Source: Lactiplantibacillus songbeiensis (GTDB lineage: Bacteria > Bacillota > Bacilli > Lactobacillales > Lactobacillaceae). Taken from it: a stretch of DNA of 38,382 nucleotides. Made by a program: the position numbers and the translations under genes. Shown here piece by piece: positions 17,309 to 25,850 of this stretch. Numbering within the stretch: the first letter of the stretch is position 1; each line of letters opens with the position of its first letter. Where the stretch lies: the NCBI RefSeq assembly GCF_005405125.1, contig NZ_BJDL01000005.1, positions 1 to 38,382 on the forward strand, read 5' to 3'. The notes under the pieces were generated by a model. That model did not search any database, had not been told where the DNA came from, and saw only the letters and a list, made by a program, of their open reading frames with translations.

Positions 17309-17388
17309 CCTTGAAACTTCAAACTCGCAATTTAACCGATAGCCAGCTAAACTAAACTTACCAAACTAAAGTAGAGGGGTCGGCAATC

Positions 17389-17697
17389 TTGGTGATGCGA
17401 GATTTGAATATTGGTACGAAAGTTGGACTGGAACTATTAACGGATAAATGGAATGCGCTCACGCTGAGTAATTTAACGGCGGAAGCGGCCGGATTTATGG
17501 TGTTACGCGAAAAAGTCCGCGGTATTTCAACGTTAAAGTTACTGACGGTGTTGGCCAAGCTAGAACAGTTGGACTTGGTGACATCGACGGAGACATACGA
17601 CTATGCGTTAACGGCAACAGGCTTAAAATTGCAACAAGATTTGGCGAATTTAGAAGCTTGGGGCAACCGTGTGATTACAGAAATGGGCGCGGAATAA
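17389..17697 (+). CDS. HxlR-like winged-helix regulator
   Basis: A 102-aa protein. The start is TTG 17389 or GTG 17392, 9 or 12 bases after GAGGGG; ATG 17395 is further. The pattern LLTDKWNALTLSNL, then GISTLKLLTVLAKLEQLDLV, then YALTATGLKLQQDLANLEAWG follows the HxlR winged helix closely (KW at the first helix, GIS at the recognition helix, YxLTxxG wing, terminal W-G). The N-terminal redox Cys common in HxlR proteins is absent, so a thiol-sensing mode is unlikely. It is only 80 bp from the peptide-binding gene, and no target site is evident. Confidence 0.7.
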   Translation: MVMRDLNIGTKVGLELLTDKWNALTLSNLTAEAAGFMVLREKVRGISTLKLLTVLAKLEQLDLVTSTETYDYALTATGLKLQQDLANLEAWGNRVITEMGAE

Positions 17698-17724
17698 GCC
17701 TAACTGAGTCGTCATTAAACATAA

Positions 17725-17773
17725 TGAGCTTTAATTGATCCTGGAAATCAGGTCAATTAAAGCTCATTTTTTT
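17725..17773 (+). terminator. Rho-independent terminator
   Basis: A 14-bp perfect stem TGAGCTTTAATTGA / TCAATTAAAGCTCA with a 14-nt loop and T7, downstream of the HxlR-like gene. Confidence 0.9.
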
Positions 17774-17842
17774 GAGAAGTAATGCAGTTGTTATTGTTGG
17801 TATTGGTTGAGAATAGTAGTGATTAGCTAGCTTTCAAAATGC

Positions 17843-17990
17843 CGGGCGGGCCAGAATTGGCTCAGTGGTGTCGTTTGACTTAGCCGGTGATCTTCCGGGT
17901 TAGTCAAAGCCCGGCTTATGAGATCGTCCTGTGGCTCATAAACGCGGCCACCATGTTCCAGCCGCTTTTGGACCAACCAGAGTGGCAAGT
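17843..17990 (-). repeat. Structured repeat, type A, copy 2 (most diverged stems)
   Basis: The same outline as the copy at 7484 (CGGGCGGGCCAGAATTGGCT ... ACCAGAGTGGCAA). The inner stems have new sequence yet remain paired: TTTGACT (17874) with AGTCAAA (17902), and TTATGAG (17916) with CTCATAA (17935). In other copies these positions read TTTATCT/AGATAAA and TTGGAAG/CTTCCAA. The core loop is CCACAGGACGAT on minus, a diverged form. It lies between the HxlR terminator and the convergent SGNH gene. Confidence 0.85.
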
Positions 17991-18011
17991 TGAATCCAAT
18001 TAGCTCAGCAT

Positions 18012-18707
18012 TTATTTGCCATATTTCGCTAACACCGGACCCACCGTTGCAACATATTCACGTTCGCCCAGACTATTCGGATGTAAGTTGTCATCGACGA
18101 ACCAGTTCCGATTGTCTTGACTGACATAGAGCCAGTCGACTAAATGAACGTTGGCATATTGTTTGGCGGCCGCGGCAATTAGCTTGTTATTGCTAGCTTG
18201 CCAAGCTTTACCGGGTACCCGAGTATTCACCCAAAAGATCTGGTGTTGACTGCCGATTTGCTTGATAATGCCGTCAATGGTATCGGCGTCAGTTGGGCCA
18301 TTGGTACCTAAGTTAACCAGTACATTTTTAGCAATCGCGTCATTGCTTTTCAGTTGGGTAATAATGGCTGGAGCCGCGGCGACTTGCCGACCGACTTTGG
18401 CATTAGCATTGAAGCTACCGAAGACTTCTTTTAAGTCCGGTGTCGTGCGGACCATAATGGAATCTCCAATCCCCGTGACTTTTAAGTGCTTGAGGGTGGT
18501 GAGTTGCTGATCAGATAGTTGATATTTTTGCCCGAGTTTAGAATCAGCGACTGACCGGCTCGCTGATTTGGTAGTATGACCAGTCAATGTCTGGCCGATT
18601 TTAATGACTTGTTTTTGAATTGCCGGTGTTGGGATGATCAGCGCACCACCAATAAAAATAATGGCGAATAAGCCGACCAATCCATAGATTAATTTACGAT
18701 GTCGCAT
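18012..18707 (-). CDS. Membrane-anchored SGNH/GDSL hydrolase
   Basis: A 231-aa protein. The start is the ATG at 18707 (complement), eight bases after AAGGGGG; the frame runs further back without a site. One N-terminal membrane segment (residues 6-25) anchors an external domain. The catalytic blocks are G81-D82-S83 (TGIGDSIMV), NLGTNG with Asn136, and D206-x-x-H209 (DDNLHPN). It resembles the extracellular SGNH domain that follows the acyltransferase-3 channel in OatA-type peptidoglycan O-acetyltransferases, but here it is a separate protein. Its substrate is probably an acyl group on a wall polymer. It is monocistronic. Confidence 0.82.
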   Translation of the reverse strand: MRHRKLIYGLVGLFAIIFIGGALIIPTPAIQKQVIKIGQTLTGHTTKSASRSVADSKLGQKYQLSDQQLTTLKHLKVTGIGDSIMVRTTPDLKEVFGSFNANAKVGRQVAAAPAIITQLKSNDAIAKNVLVNLGTNGPTDADTIDGIIKQIGSQHQIFWVNTRVPGKAWQASNNKLIAAAAKQYANVHLVDWLYVSQDNRNWFVDDNLHPNSLGEREYVATVGPVLAKYGK

Positions 18708-18828
18708 CCCCGTAACCCCCTTGATTGCTACCAGACTAGTCCAGTGCCGTCCGCCTGTCAATCGTTTTTAGCGCTATACTACTCATATAACGAGTCATGG
18801 AGGTATGGTCTTGTGCTGGTTGGTTTAA

Positions 18829-18980
18829 ATTGTCACTCTGGTTGGGCCAGAATCGGCTGGAACGTGGTGGCCTCGTTTGGAAGCCAAAGAACGGTCTTCC
18901 AAGCCGGGCTTTATCTAAGTCGGAAAAGCACCGACCAAGATAAACGACACCACTGAGCCAATTCTGGCCCGCCCGGCGTT
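18829..18980 (+). repeat. Structured repeat, type A, copy 3
   Basis: An opposite-orientation copy whose core loop CCAAAGAACGGT reads on the plus strand (18884-18895) between TTGGAAG (18877) and CTTCCAA (18896). The second hairpin is TTTATCT (18910) with AGATAAA (18938), followed by the core motif CGACACCACTGAGC. The outer stem is CCAGAATCGGCT with GAGCCAATTCTGG. It lies in the gap between the SGNH and M20 genes; the rest of 18708-19077 contains the SGNH promoter area and a half-copy of type C. Confidence 0.85.
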
Positions 18981-19009
18981 AACTAACAAGGATTGATTAT
19001 TTTCAGTTC

Positions 19010-19037
19010 AGCATTTTAGGAACCAACCAACCGGCAG
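19010..19037 (+). repeat. Half-copy of structured repeat type C (right arm)
   Basis: AGCATTTTAGGAACCAACC and then CCGGCAGG match the closing arm of the type C copy at 21449. The rest of the element is missing, so this looks like a deletion remnant next to a type A copy. Confidence 0.65.
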
Positions 19038-19077
19038 GTAGCAGTTTTAACTAGCACCAAGCGTAAGGAGGAGTGGC

Positions 19078-20436
19078 ATGAATAACAAACAATTTATCAG
19101 TACTCATTTAGCTGAATTTGAGGCCCGACTGGCTCAGTTAGTCAGCTTGAAAACGGTGAGTGGCGACGTTAAGCAGTTGCAGTCGGGGGTGACCTACCTA
19201 GTCGATTGCTTTAAACAATTATTACAGGCGCAAGTCACGGTCGTTAAGACTGGCGGCGCACCGGCGATTGTGGCGCGAATTAATGGGACGAGTGATCAGA
19301 CCGTTTTGTTTTATGGGCATTATGACACGATGGCGCCTGGTGATCTAGCGGCATGGGCTAGTGAGCCATTCAAAATGACTAAAAGAGACGGCCGATTTTA
19401 CGGTCGCGGTATTGGAGATAATAAGGGGCAATTAATGGCTCAGATTTTAGGCGTGTATACGTATCTCCAGACCCACGAGCAACTCCCACTTAACGTGATT
19501 TTTATGGTGGAAGGTGAAGAAGAACAAGGTAGTGTGCATTTAGCAGCGACGGTGGCGCAACTCAAGTCAACGTTGTTAGCGGCAGTGGACTTAGCAGTCG
19601 TGATTGATGGGTCGATGAGTCAATCGGGCCAACACGTTTTACGGTTAGGTAATCGCGGGTTGTTTGGCTTTGAGCTGACGGCATTGACGGGGACGGTGGA
19701 TAATCATTCCGGCAATGCCGGAAACATCATGCCGAACGCGGCAGTGTTTTTGAACCAATTATTAGACCGGTTAGTGCAACATGGTCAAGTTCAATTGCCA
19801 CACTTTTACGACGGGGTCCCAACCGATGCGGAGATCCCGTGGGACTTGATTGACGCGTTGCCGTTTGATGCCGAAGCAATTGCGACTCAGTTCGGCTTAT
19901 CACAAGTACCAACGAAACGCGATTATTATCGGCGACTGATGTTTCGGCCAACGTTTAATCTCAATAGTTATCAAGCTGGTGCAACTGGATCGGGGTTTAA
20001 AACAATTATTCCGCATGCCGCAACGGCGAAAATTGACTGCCGCTTAGTTGGGCAACAGTCAATTCCGGCGATTGAAGCGGACTTACGCCAGGCACTAGCC
20101 CCAGAACTTGCGAGTGGTCAAGTCAAACTCGTTATTCGTGGACGGATTCCCGTTAGTGTGACAACCTTACCCGCAGCTAAGATTCAAGCGCTGGCGGCGA
20201 TGATTAAGCGGGCAACGGGGGCGGTGGTGATTGAGCCGATGATGCCGGGCACCGTGCCGAACTATGTCTGGACAGATATCTTAAAGGTGCCAGTGGTGAC
20301 AATTCCGTATGCCAACTTTGACCAGCACAATCACGCGCCCAACGAGAATCTGACTGAGGCTGCTTTTCAAACGGGTATTCAAGTGGCAGCCGAATTAGTC
20401 GGTCACTTGCAAACAGTCATTGGAAAAACTAGCTAA
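19078..20436 (+). CDS. M20-family metallopeptidase (dipeptidase/deacylase)
   Basis: A 452-aa protein, ATG 19078 after AAGGAGG. The two-zinc M20 site is complete: His81 (FYGHYDT), Asp114 (GIGDNKG, bridging), Glu147 as base and Glu148 as ligand (MVEGEEEQGS), Asp177 (VIDGS) and a late His in QHNHAPNEN. A lid/dimerisation domain is inserted in the middle (about residues 195-330). There is no signal peptide, so it is cytoplasmic. Family members cleave dipeptides or N-acyl amino acids; the length and the NRGLFGFEL segment resemble the CNDP/DapE-like dipeptidases. The following transporter gene is only 44 bp away and probably co-transcribed, so uptake or export of a related metabolite is possible. 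Confidence 0.88.
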   Translation: MNNKQFISTHLAEFEARLAQLVSLKTVSGDVKQLQSGVTYLVDCFKQLLQAQVTVVKTGGAPAIVARINGTSDQTVLFYGHYDTMAPGDLAAWASEPFKMTKRDGRFYGRGIGDNKGQLMAQILGVYTYLQTHEQLPLNVIFMVEGEEEQGSVHLAATVAQLKSTLLAAVDLAVVIDGSMSQSGQHVLRLGNRGLFGFELTALTGTVDNHSGNAGNIMPNAAVFLNQLLDRLVQHGQVQLPHFYDGVPTDAEIPWDLIDALPFDAEAIATQFGLSQVPTKRDYYRRLMFRPTFNLNSYQAGATGSGFKTIIPHAATAKIDCRLVGQQSIPAIEADLRQALAPELASGQVKLVIRGRIPVSVTTLPAAKIQALAAMIKRATGAVVIEPMMPGTVPNYVWTDILKVPVVTIPYANFDQHNHAPNENLTEAAFQTGIQVAAELVGHLQTVIGKTS

Positions 20437-20480
20437 GCTTGTTAGACTGGAATCAAGCTTAGAAAACGGGAGGGAGTCAT

Positions 20481-21383
20481 ATGCAAAAGAAGACGGTCGG
20501 GCTAATTCTCGCCAGTGTGGGACCGTTTCTCTGGGGGAGTTCCGGGACAGTGGCCCAACATTTATTTGAAACGACATCGATTGAAACCATGTGGTTGGTT
20601 TCGCTACGGATGTTAGTTTCCGGGACCTTGCTGATTGGCTATGGATTAGTGACGCGTGCGCCGGTATTTGAAGTGTTTCATCATCCGCGAGCTACGGTCA
20701 AGTTAGTTGCGTTTAGCTTACTCGGTATGGCATCGGTACAGCTGACTTATTTTATGGCGATTAGTACGGGGAATGCGGCCACGGCGGCAATCTTACAGTT
20801 CTTGTCACCGGTTATTATAATTATCTATTTGTCGATTTTGAGTTTCAGTTGGCCCAGTAAAATTGATGTTATTTCAGTCATTTCGGCAATCCTAGGCACT
20901 ATTTTAATCGTGACGGAAGGTCATTTAAATTCATTAGCTTTGCCGGTTGCGGCGGTCGTGTGGGGGTTGTTAGCCGCAGTCGGAGCGGCGGTCTACACGT
21001 TGATGCCGCAACAATTGTTAAAGCGGTATGGGGCGATCCCAATTGTCGGTTGGTCGATGCTAATCGGTGGTTTAATGGTCTGTGTCGCGACCCGAGCGTG
21101 GCAACATTGGCCGCAATTAAGCGGGCCTGCTTGGTTGGAAGTTGGCTTCGTCGTCATCTTTGGGACAATGTTAGCCTACTTATTCTTCCTCCAAAGCCTT
21201 GAATCCGTGCTACCAACGACGGCTAGCGTGCTAGGGGCGATTGAACCGCTGGCCGCTACAATTTTAAGTGTGCTATTTTTAAACGTCAGCTTTAACGGTT
21301 ACGGTATTATCGGGGCCATATTAATTGTTGGCGTTACGTTCTTGCAATTTATCTCCGCACGCGATGCCATGATGACACCGTAG
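20481..21383 (+). CDS. EamA/DMT-family transporter
   Basis: A 300-aa protein, ATG 20481 after GGGAGGGAG. It has about ten membrane segments in two EamA halves (start GLILASVGPFLWGSSGTVAQ; second half from about residue 150). The motif NAATAAILQFLSPVIIIIY in segments 3-4 and LESVLPTTASVLGAIEPLAA in the second half are typical. Members export amino acids or other small metabolites. The substrate cannot be told. It is probably in one transcript with the M20 peptidase. Confidence 0.9.
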   Translation: MQKKTVGLILASVGPFLWGSSGTVAQHLFETTSIETMWLVSLRMLVSGTLLIGYGLVTRAPVFEVFHHPRATVKLVAFSLLGMASVQLTYFMAISTGNAATAAILQFLSPVIIIIYLSILSFSWPSKIDVISVISAILGTILIVTEGHLNSLALPVAAVVWGLLAAVGAAVYTLMPQQLLKRYGAIPIVGWSMLIGGLMVCVATRAWQHWPQLSGPAWLEVGFVVIFGTMLAYLFFLQSLESVLPTTASVLGAIEPLAATILSVLFLNVSFNGYGIIGAILIVGVTFLQFISARDAMMTP

Positions 21384-21386
21384 TGC

Positions 21387-21416
21387 TTGACGTCAACTCA
21401 ATTGGGTTGGCGTTTT
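21387..21416 (+). terminator. Weak terminator
   Basis: TGACGTCAACTC-aatt-GGGTTGGCGTTTT hairpin with short T-run right after the EamA gene. Confidence 0.45.
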
Positions 21417-21448
21417 AGTTTGTAGGGTTAATATTGTTACTTTGTTCC

Positions 21449-21596
21449 GCCCGCCGGTTGGTTTCTAAAATGCTGGAATGCTGTGGACCATTTTGAAGCC
21501 AAAGAGCGGTCTTCAAAACTGACCTTGGCCTTAAGTCCGAGCAGACCACTCGCACTAAGGCCAACGACACGGCTGAGCATTTTAGGAACCAATCTA
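21449..21596 (+). repeat. Structured repeat, type C, full copy
   Basis: The outer arms are TTGGTTTCTAAAATGCT (21458-21474) and AGCATTTTAGGAACCAA (21576-21592), 17 bp with one G-T pair. The first hairpin TTTTGAAG/CTTCAAAA (21491-21518) carries the core loop CCAAAGAGCGGT. The second is TTGGCCTTA/TAAGGCCAA (21525-21564). The motif CGACACGGCTGAGC leads into the closing arm. The plan is the same as types A and B, with different stem sequences. Confidence 0.85.
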
Positions 21597-21649
21597 TCAG
21601 CTAAATTGACTGAATTGAAAATACTCAATCGTTAACTTTTTAACTCCCG

Positions 21650-21812
21650 TTAGTTAACGACGGGCGGTCCAGAATTGGCTCAGTGGTGTCGTTTATCTTG
21701 GTCGGTGATTTTCCGACTTAGATAAAGCCCGGCTTGGAAGACCGACCTTTGGCTTCCAAACGCGGCCACCACGATCCAGCCGGTTCTGGGCCAACCAGAG
21801 TGACAATTTAAA
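21650..21812 (-). repeat. Structured repeat, type A, copy 4
   Basis: This copy starts about 55 bp after the type C element. It includes the left flank GTTAGTTAACG that is also present at the copies at 7484 and 18829. Paired segments are CCAGAATTGGCT/AGCCGGTTCTGG, GTGGTG/CACCAC, TTTATCT/AGATAAA and TTGGAAG/CTTCCAA, with core loop CCAAAGGTCGGT on minus. Together, types C and A fill the gap 21427-21812. Confidence 0.88.
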
Positions 21813-21814
21813 CC

Positions 21815-21868
21815 AACTAAATAGCTGTTCAGAAATCATTGTGCAATTTCTGAGCAGCTATTTAGTTT
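21815..21868. terminator. Long bidirectional terminator hairpin
   Basis: Arms AACTAAATAGCTG...TCAGAAAT and ATTTCTGA...CAGCTATTTAGTTT pair over about 21 bp around an 8-9 nt loop. It ends the minus-strand glycosyltransferase operon and may also protect from read-through on the plus strand. Confidence 0.8.
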
Positions 21869-21894
21869 ATCCAGATGAACATTATGACCATTTT

Positions 21895-23817
21895 CTACGG
21901 TAAGGCTAAGTAAAGCTTAGGTTGCCGTTTCTTCTTAGTCGGTTGTTTTTTAACCGGAGTGAGCTTGGCCGCACTCGGTGAGAGCCGTTGTAGCCCAGTC
22001 TTCGTAACCTTAAAGAACCCAGTCCGGACGCCTTTTTGGTGATAGGCGTGTTGCATCATGACGGTAAAGGTATGGTGATATTCCGGAATCGCCACGTAAC
22101 GGTAATGTTGCAGGCCTTGCCGGAATTGTTGTGGTGTTTCCATAAAGTTTTCTTGCGCGGTCGCGTGGTTGGTAAAGAAGTAGTAATGTGCCACGAACCC
22201 AGCATAGTAGCTGTCAACATCGCCAGCGTGCGGATCGACGATTAAAATCTTGGTTCGGTTGTAATGCGTCCACGGTTGCGCAATCCGTTTGAATTGTTGC
22301 GGAATCGTGTTGCGGTTATAACGATTGGCGAAGTTCGTCCCGTTAATTTCTGAGAGCATCATAATGATTGAAAAAATCAACAGAATAAAGGTCGACATTT
22401 GATAAAAGTTCTTGGTAAAGATGGAGCGAAACGTCCGCAAGTCGCGTTTTTCAAAGCGCTGCTCGTATAAACCAATATCCATAGCACGGACGAGCATAAT
22501 TGCGCCAATCAGTAAGTTCAAAATAACGGTACTGGACATGTAGCGCTCATAGCCATCCAAAACGATGGCTTCAGCATAAGGCATCGATAGGGCGTACATC
22601 CCGAATAGGCTGCCAAAGTAGGTGATAAAGATGACGTCAATGATGACGAGCATTTTCAACAAGTTAGTCTGTTTATGGCTGCCTATGCGAATTAAGCCCC
22701 AAGCAATCAGCAAGGTGATGTTGATCAAAATAATCCCTTGCACGGAGAGTGAATTCAAGTTCAGCAGTTGATTGACCATCTTGTGCCCAACTTTAAGAAT
22801 CTTCGTGGTGCCTTCGGTATTAAGTTGCTGGCTATAAGCTTTGGCACTGATTTCATGTTTAGAAACAGTGAATGTTTGATGAACATGACGTTCCCACCAC
22901 ATGAATGGCAGGGCGCCTAAGCCAATGGTCCCTAGCCAACGATAAGCAATCCGCCAAGTTCGCTGTAAACGCGACCCTTGGGTGTATTTAATTAAGGTGT
23001 AGAGCAAGTAAATCGCGATAATGACCACGAAAAACGTCGCTGAATTTTTAACTAATAGTAACCCGGCGACAAAGATCGCCGTATGCGCCGCCAGCAGGCC
23101 GGGATGTTTTCGATAAACGTAAATCCCGACCAGCGCGGCAATCGTCAAAATAGGCAACACGTAATCAACTAACAAGTTATTCAACCGAATGGCGATGTTA
23201 AAGACATACGTCACTGCCAGGGTGAAGCATAACGTTAACGACATGAGGGCGCGTGTCCGATCGCGCAACGCCCCGAAAATCGCATAGGACGCCGCCCAGA
23301 TCAGAATGAATTGGCCCACCAGCATCGTGCCATCACTGAATTTCGTTAAGGAAACAAAGTCGGTGATAAAGAGGGCGGTAGCGGGCGGATATGATGTAAA
23401 TGAAATAATCGCATCACGAGCGCCGGGCAAGCGGCCTTCAAATGTTAAAAATTTAACGATAACCGCCCAGTGCGAGAAGTTGTCGTAATGAATGAGCGGA
23501 CTATGATATAAGACATCCGCCATCGCGAGACCGAGCGCAATCATCCATAAGTCAAAAGTATGCAACCCTTCAAATTTGAGCCGGCCTTTTCCCATGAAGC
23601 CCAGCACAAACCGAATCCCAAATAAGATGATACCCAGTCCAGTTACAATCCAGATGCCCCACCGTAGTAGCTGCAGCATTGCAAAAGCATACAGTAATAG
23701 AATCTGGACTAAAATCGCGGTAATCCACGCTAGATAAGGACTAATCCCTAAGTAGCGCAGGGTCCCATCGTAGCCAATCAACGCAACAATAAAAATAATT
23801 AAACCTAACCAAGCCAT
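21895..23817 (-). CDS. Polytopic GT-C-like glycosyltransferase (exopolysaccharide module 1)
   Basis: A 640-aa protein, ATG 23817 (complement) after GGGGG. About 12-13 membrane segments fill residues 1-510, and a soluble C-terminal domain of about 120 residues follows (TKILIVDPHAGDVDSYYAG). The first large external loop has LIHYDNFSHWAVIVKF and then FTSYPPATALF, which resembles the acidic/His catalytic loop of GT-C enzymes that use lipid-linked sugars. The tail after residue 605 is very basic (KKQPTKKKRQPK). The gene follows a BcsA-like synthase by 56 bp. Its paralogue at 27224-29278 sits next to another BcsA-like synthase, so the pairing is conserved. It may modify, polymerise or help export the polymer; the GT-C assignment is from motif style only. 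Confidence 0.72.
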   Translation of the reverse strand: MAWLGLIIFIVALIGYDGTLRYLGISPYLAWITAILVQILLLYAFAMLQLLRWGIWIVTGLGIILFGIRFVLGFMGKGRLKFEGLHTFDLWMIALGLAMADVLYHSPLIHYDNFSHWAVIVKFLTFEGRLPGARDAIISFTSYPPATALFITDFVSLTKFSDGTMLVGQFILIWAASYAIFGALRDRTRALMSLTLCFTLAVTYVFNIAIRLNNLLVDYVLPILTIAALVGIYVYRKHPGLLAAHTAIFVAGLLLVKNSATFFVVIIAIYLLYTLIKYTQGSRLQRTWRIAYRWLGTIGLGALPFMWWERHVHQTFTVSKHEISAKAYSQQLNTEGTTKILKVGHKMVNQLLNLNSLSVQGIILINITLLIAWGLIRIGSHKQTNLLKMLVIIDVIFITYFGSLFGMYALSMPYAEAIVLDGYERYMSSTVILNLLIGAIMLVRAMDIGLYEQRFEKRDLRTFRSIFTKNFYQMSTFILLIFSIIMMLSEINGTNFANRYNRNTIPQQFKRIAQPWTHYNRTKILIVDPHAGDVDSYYAGFVAHYYFFTNHATAQENFMETPQQFRQGLQHYRYVAIPEYHHTFTVMMQHAYHQKGVRTGFFKVTKTGLQRLSPSAAKLTPVKKQPTKKKRQPKLYLALP

Positions 23818-23873
23818 AAAGTGCCCCCATCTAACTAGTCATTAAGCCTGTGAATTGCCCATCAAACTAAACA

Positions 23874-25850
23874 TCAAAACCGAGTTAGTCGACTGACCCG
23901 CCGTTCTAACTTCTGTAAGCGAATCATCACGTTGGTGTAAAGCTCATCGAATGGTGAGATCCACGTGTCTTGCGTCAGTGGTAAAGTGTCATTGAACCCA
24001 TTGTAAATGAGTTGTAAATAATGATTGCGGTCATCGCCATTGGGAACCGTCAATTGCACACTATAGGCGAAGTCGGCATTGTAGTGGCTGACCCGCATAA
24101 TCTTACCCGTTAAGTTCACGTACTGCCCATGTGACGGTAGTCGTAGTTTGACCGTCTGACCTTGTAAGAGTTGTGAATGTTCCAAGTCGCGGGTGTCACC
24201 GCTGAGGCGAAATGAGAGTCCTCCTTCAGACGCGTCATTGGTGCGCATATCTTGCCAACTGTTACCTAGCCAGATATCGCCATCAATTTGACGGGAGAAA
24301 CGTTCCGTTTTACGGTACACTGGTCGGCCCATCGCAATGAACAGACAGAAGCTTAAGTTGATAAAGTGCATCAATAACCAGAACGTGATGACACTCCCAA
24401 TCAGAATTTCGGAGCCAAACTTACCATAGTTGAACTTGACGATCGCAATTAAGGTGACTAGCCAGAGTGAAAAGTACGGCAAGATGTACAGCTTATCAAT
24501 AATTGAGAAAGTCACGTTTTTTTCGGTCACTTTGAACTTCTTCGCCTTAACACCCAGTGTTTCTAAAATAACTGGAATGAATAAGTAGGGCGCAAAGAAG
24601 GTTTCTTGAATTTCACCCCAACGTTCGTTCCGAATCGAATCGGATGTATCTTTTAAGACGTAATGCAGTAAGAAGTACCCTGGCGCCCAGACAATCATCA
24701 GAATCCAAAAGTTTGCCATGACAACTTGAATCTTAAAGAGTGCGTAAAGAATTGGCGCAATAATGTAAATGATTCGTCGAGCAAAGGACCACCAATATAA
24801 GTACGTGTTGATCAGAATCAGGCGGTTTTTCCAGCCGAGTTTCGGGTTAATAAAGATATGCAAGTTGCGGCAACTTTGAATAACGCCGCGGGCCCAACGT
24901 GTCCGTTGCTTGATGACGCCTTTTAAGTCGATCGGGGTAATCCCACTAGACTGTGGTTGTGCCGTTGCCAGACTGATGTAGCCTGCCATGTTGATCTCAG
25001 TTCCCAGTTCGAAGTCTTCCGTCAAGGTGTCGGTTGGAAACCCACCGACTTTATCGACGACTTCGCGTAAGAATAACGCGTTGGAACCGGTGAACAGTGC
25101 CGTATCATTACTCCCATTTAAGACGTTCACATCACGGGAGAAGAAGTCTTGTTCGTTCGGTACGATTTTTTCAGAGAATAAGTTAAATTGAAAGATATCG
25201 GCGTTATAGAAACTCTGAGGCGTCTGAACGAAGCCCAGTGGTTTCACATCTTGGTCGTCGTCGGCTAATTGTTTAAAGTTTTCAATAAATAACGGTACGG
25301 TGTCTTTTAGAAAGCCGGAAAAGGGAATCATATCAGTATCGAAAATCGCAAATAATGGCGAGTGTAAGAACTGTAACGTATGGTTGATATTGCCGGCCTT
25401 GGCATCGTGATTATCATCCATTCCAAAATATTGGGCATGGTATTCAGCTGCTAAGGCTTTAACCTCGGGCCGATTGCTGTCATCTGAAATCACGATATGC
25501 ACCTTATGCGGGTCGGGATAGTCGATGAAAGTGGCCGCATTGACTGTCTTGCGGAGCAATTCAACGTCTTCGTTATGGGTCACGATAATAATATCAACGT
25601 CCGGTAATGGTTGCGTGTGATCGTAGTCCGGAATCTTTAAGTTGAGCTTGTTCTTAAATGCCAGCATCCGAAAGAAGATTAAGATGAAGGCGGTTAAGTT
25701 CGACATGATTTCACTACCGACCAGAAGTAAGGCAAAAATCAAGACAAAAAGACCTGCGTGCCAGGGTATCGTAAAAACGACTCGCCAAATTAAGTAAATG
25801 ACTGAGAGGACGATCGCTAAAACGTAGGTAATTTTTTTAATGATGGACAT
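23874..25850 (-). CDS. BcsA-like processive beta-glycosyltransferase with PilZ domain (module 1)
   Basis: A 658-aa protein. The start is ATG 25850 (complement), overlapping the previous gene by 14 bp, with GAAGGA upstream, so translation is probably coupled. Two N-terminal membrane segments precede a GT2 domain with the cellulose-synthase signature: DD 123-124, DTD 171-173, TED 277-279 and Q315-R-T-R-W319, plus VQTPQSFYN as in BcsA. More membrane segments follow (about 345-505). The C-terminal PilZ domain keeps both c-di-GMP motifs: R513-K-T-E-R517 and D-A-S-E-G-G (539-544). The protein should build and extrude a beta-linked polysaccharide, activated by c-di-GMP. No BcsB, PgaB or diguanylate cyclase gene is near. 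Confidence 0.88.
   Translation of the reverse strand: MSIIKKITYVLAIVLSVIYLIWRVVFTIPWHAGLFVLIFALLLVGSEIMSNLTAFILIFFRMLAFKNKLNLKIPDYDHTQPLPDVDIIIVTHNEDVELLRKTVNAATFIDYPDPHKVHIVISDDSNRPEVKALAAEYHAQYFGMDDNHDAKAGNINHTLQFLHSPLFAIFDTDMIPFSGFLKDTVPLFIENFKQLADDDQDVKPLGFVQTPQSFYNADIFQFNLFSEKIVPNEQDFFSRDVNVLNGSNDTALFTGSNALFLREVVDKVGGFPTDTLTEDFELGTEINMAGYISLATAQPQSSGITPIDLKGVIKQRTRWARGVIQSCRNLHIFINPKLGWKNRLILINTYLYWWSFARRIIYIIAPILYALFKIQVVMANFWILMIVWAPGYFLLHYVLKDTSDSIRNERWGEIQETFFAPYLFIPVILETLGVKAKKFKVTEKNVTFSIIDKLYILPYFSLWLVTLIAIVKFNYGKFGSEILIGSVITFWLLMHFINLSFCLFIAMGRPVYRKTERFSRQIDGDIWLGNSWQDMRTNDASEGGLSFRLSGDTRDLEHSQLLQGQTVKLRLPSHGQYVNLTGKIMRVSHYNADFAYSVQLTVPNGDDRNHYLQLIYNGFNDTLPLTQDTWISPFDELYTNVMIRLQKLERRVSRLTRF

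Noticed and set aside
18699-18956. 85-codon open frame on plus
   Set aside because: It reads across the SGNH gene 5' end and the type A repeat; no start signal and no protein-like pattern.
21437-21628. 63-codon open frame on minus
   Set aside because: It lies entirely within the type C repeat and its flank; the openness comes from the stem sequences.
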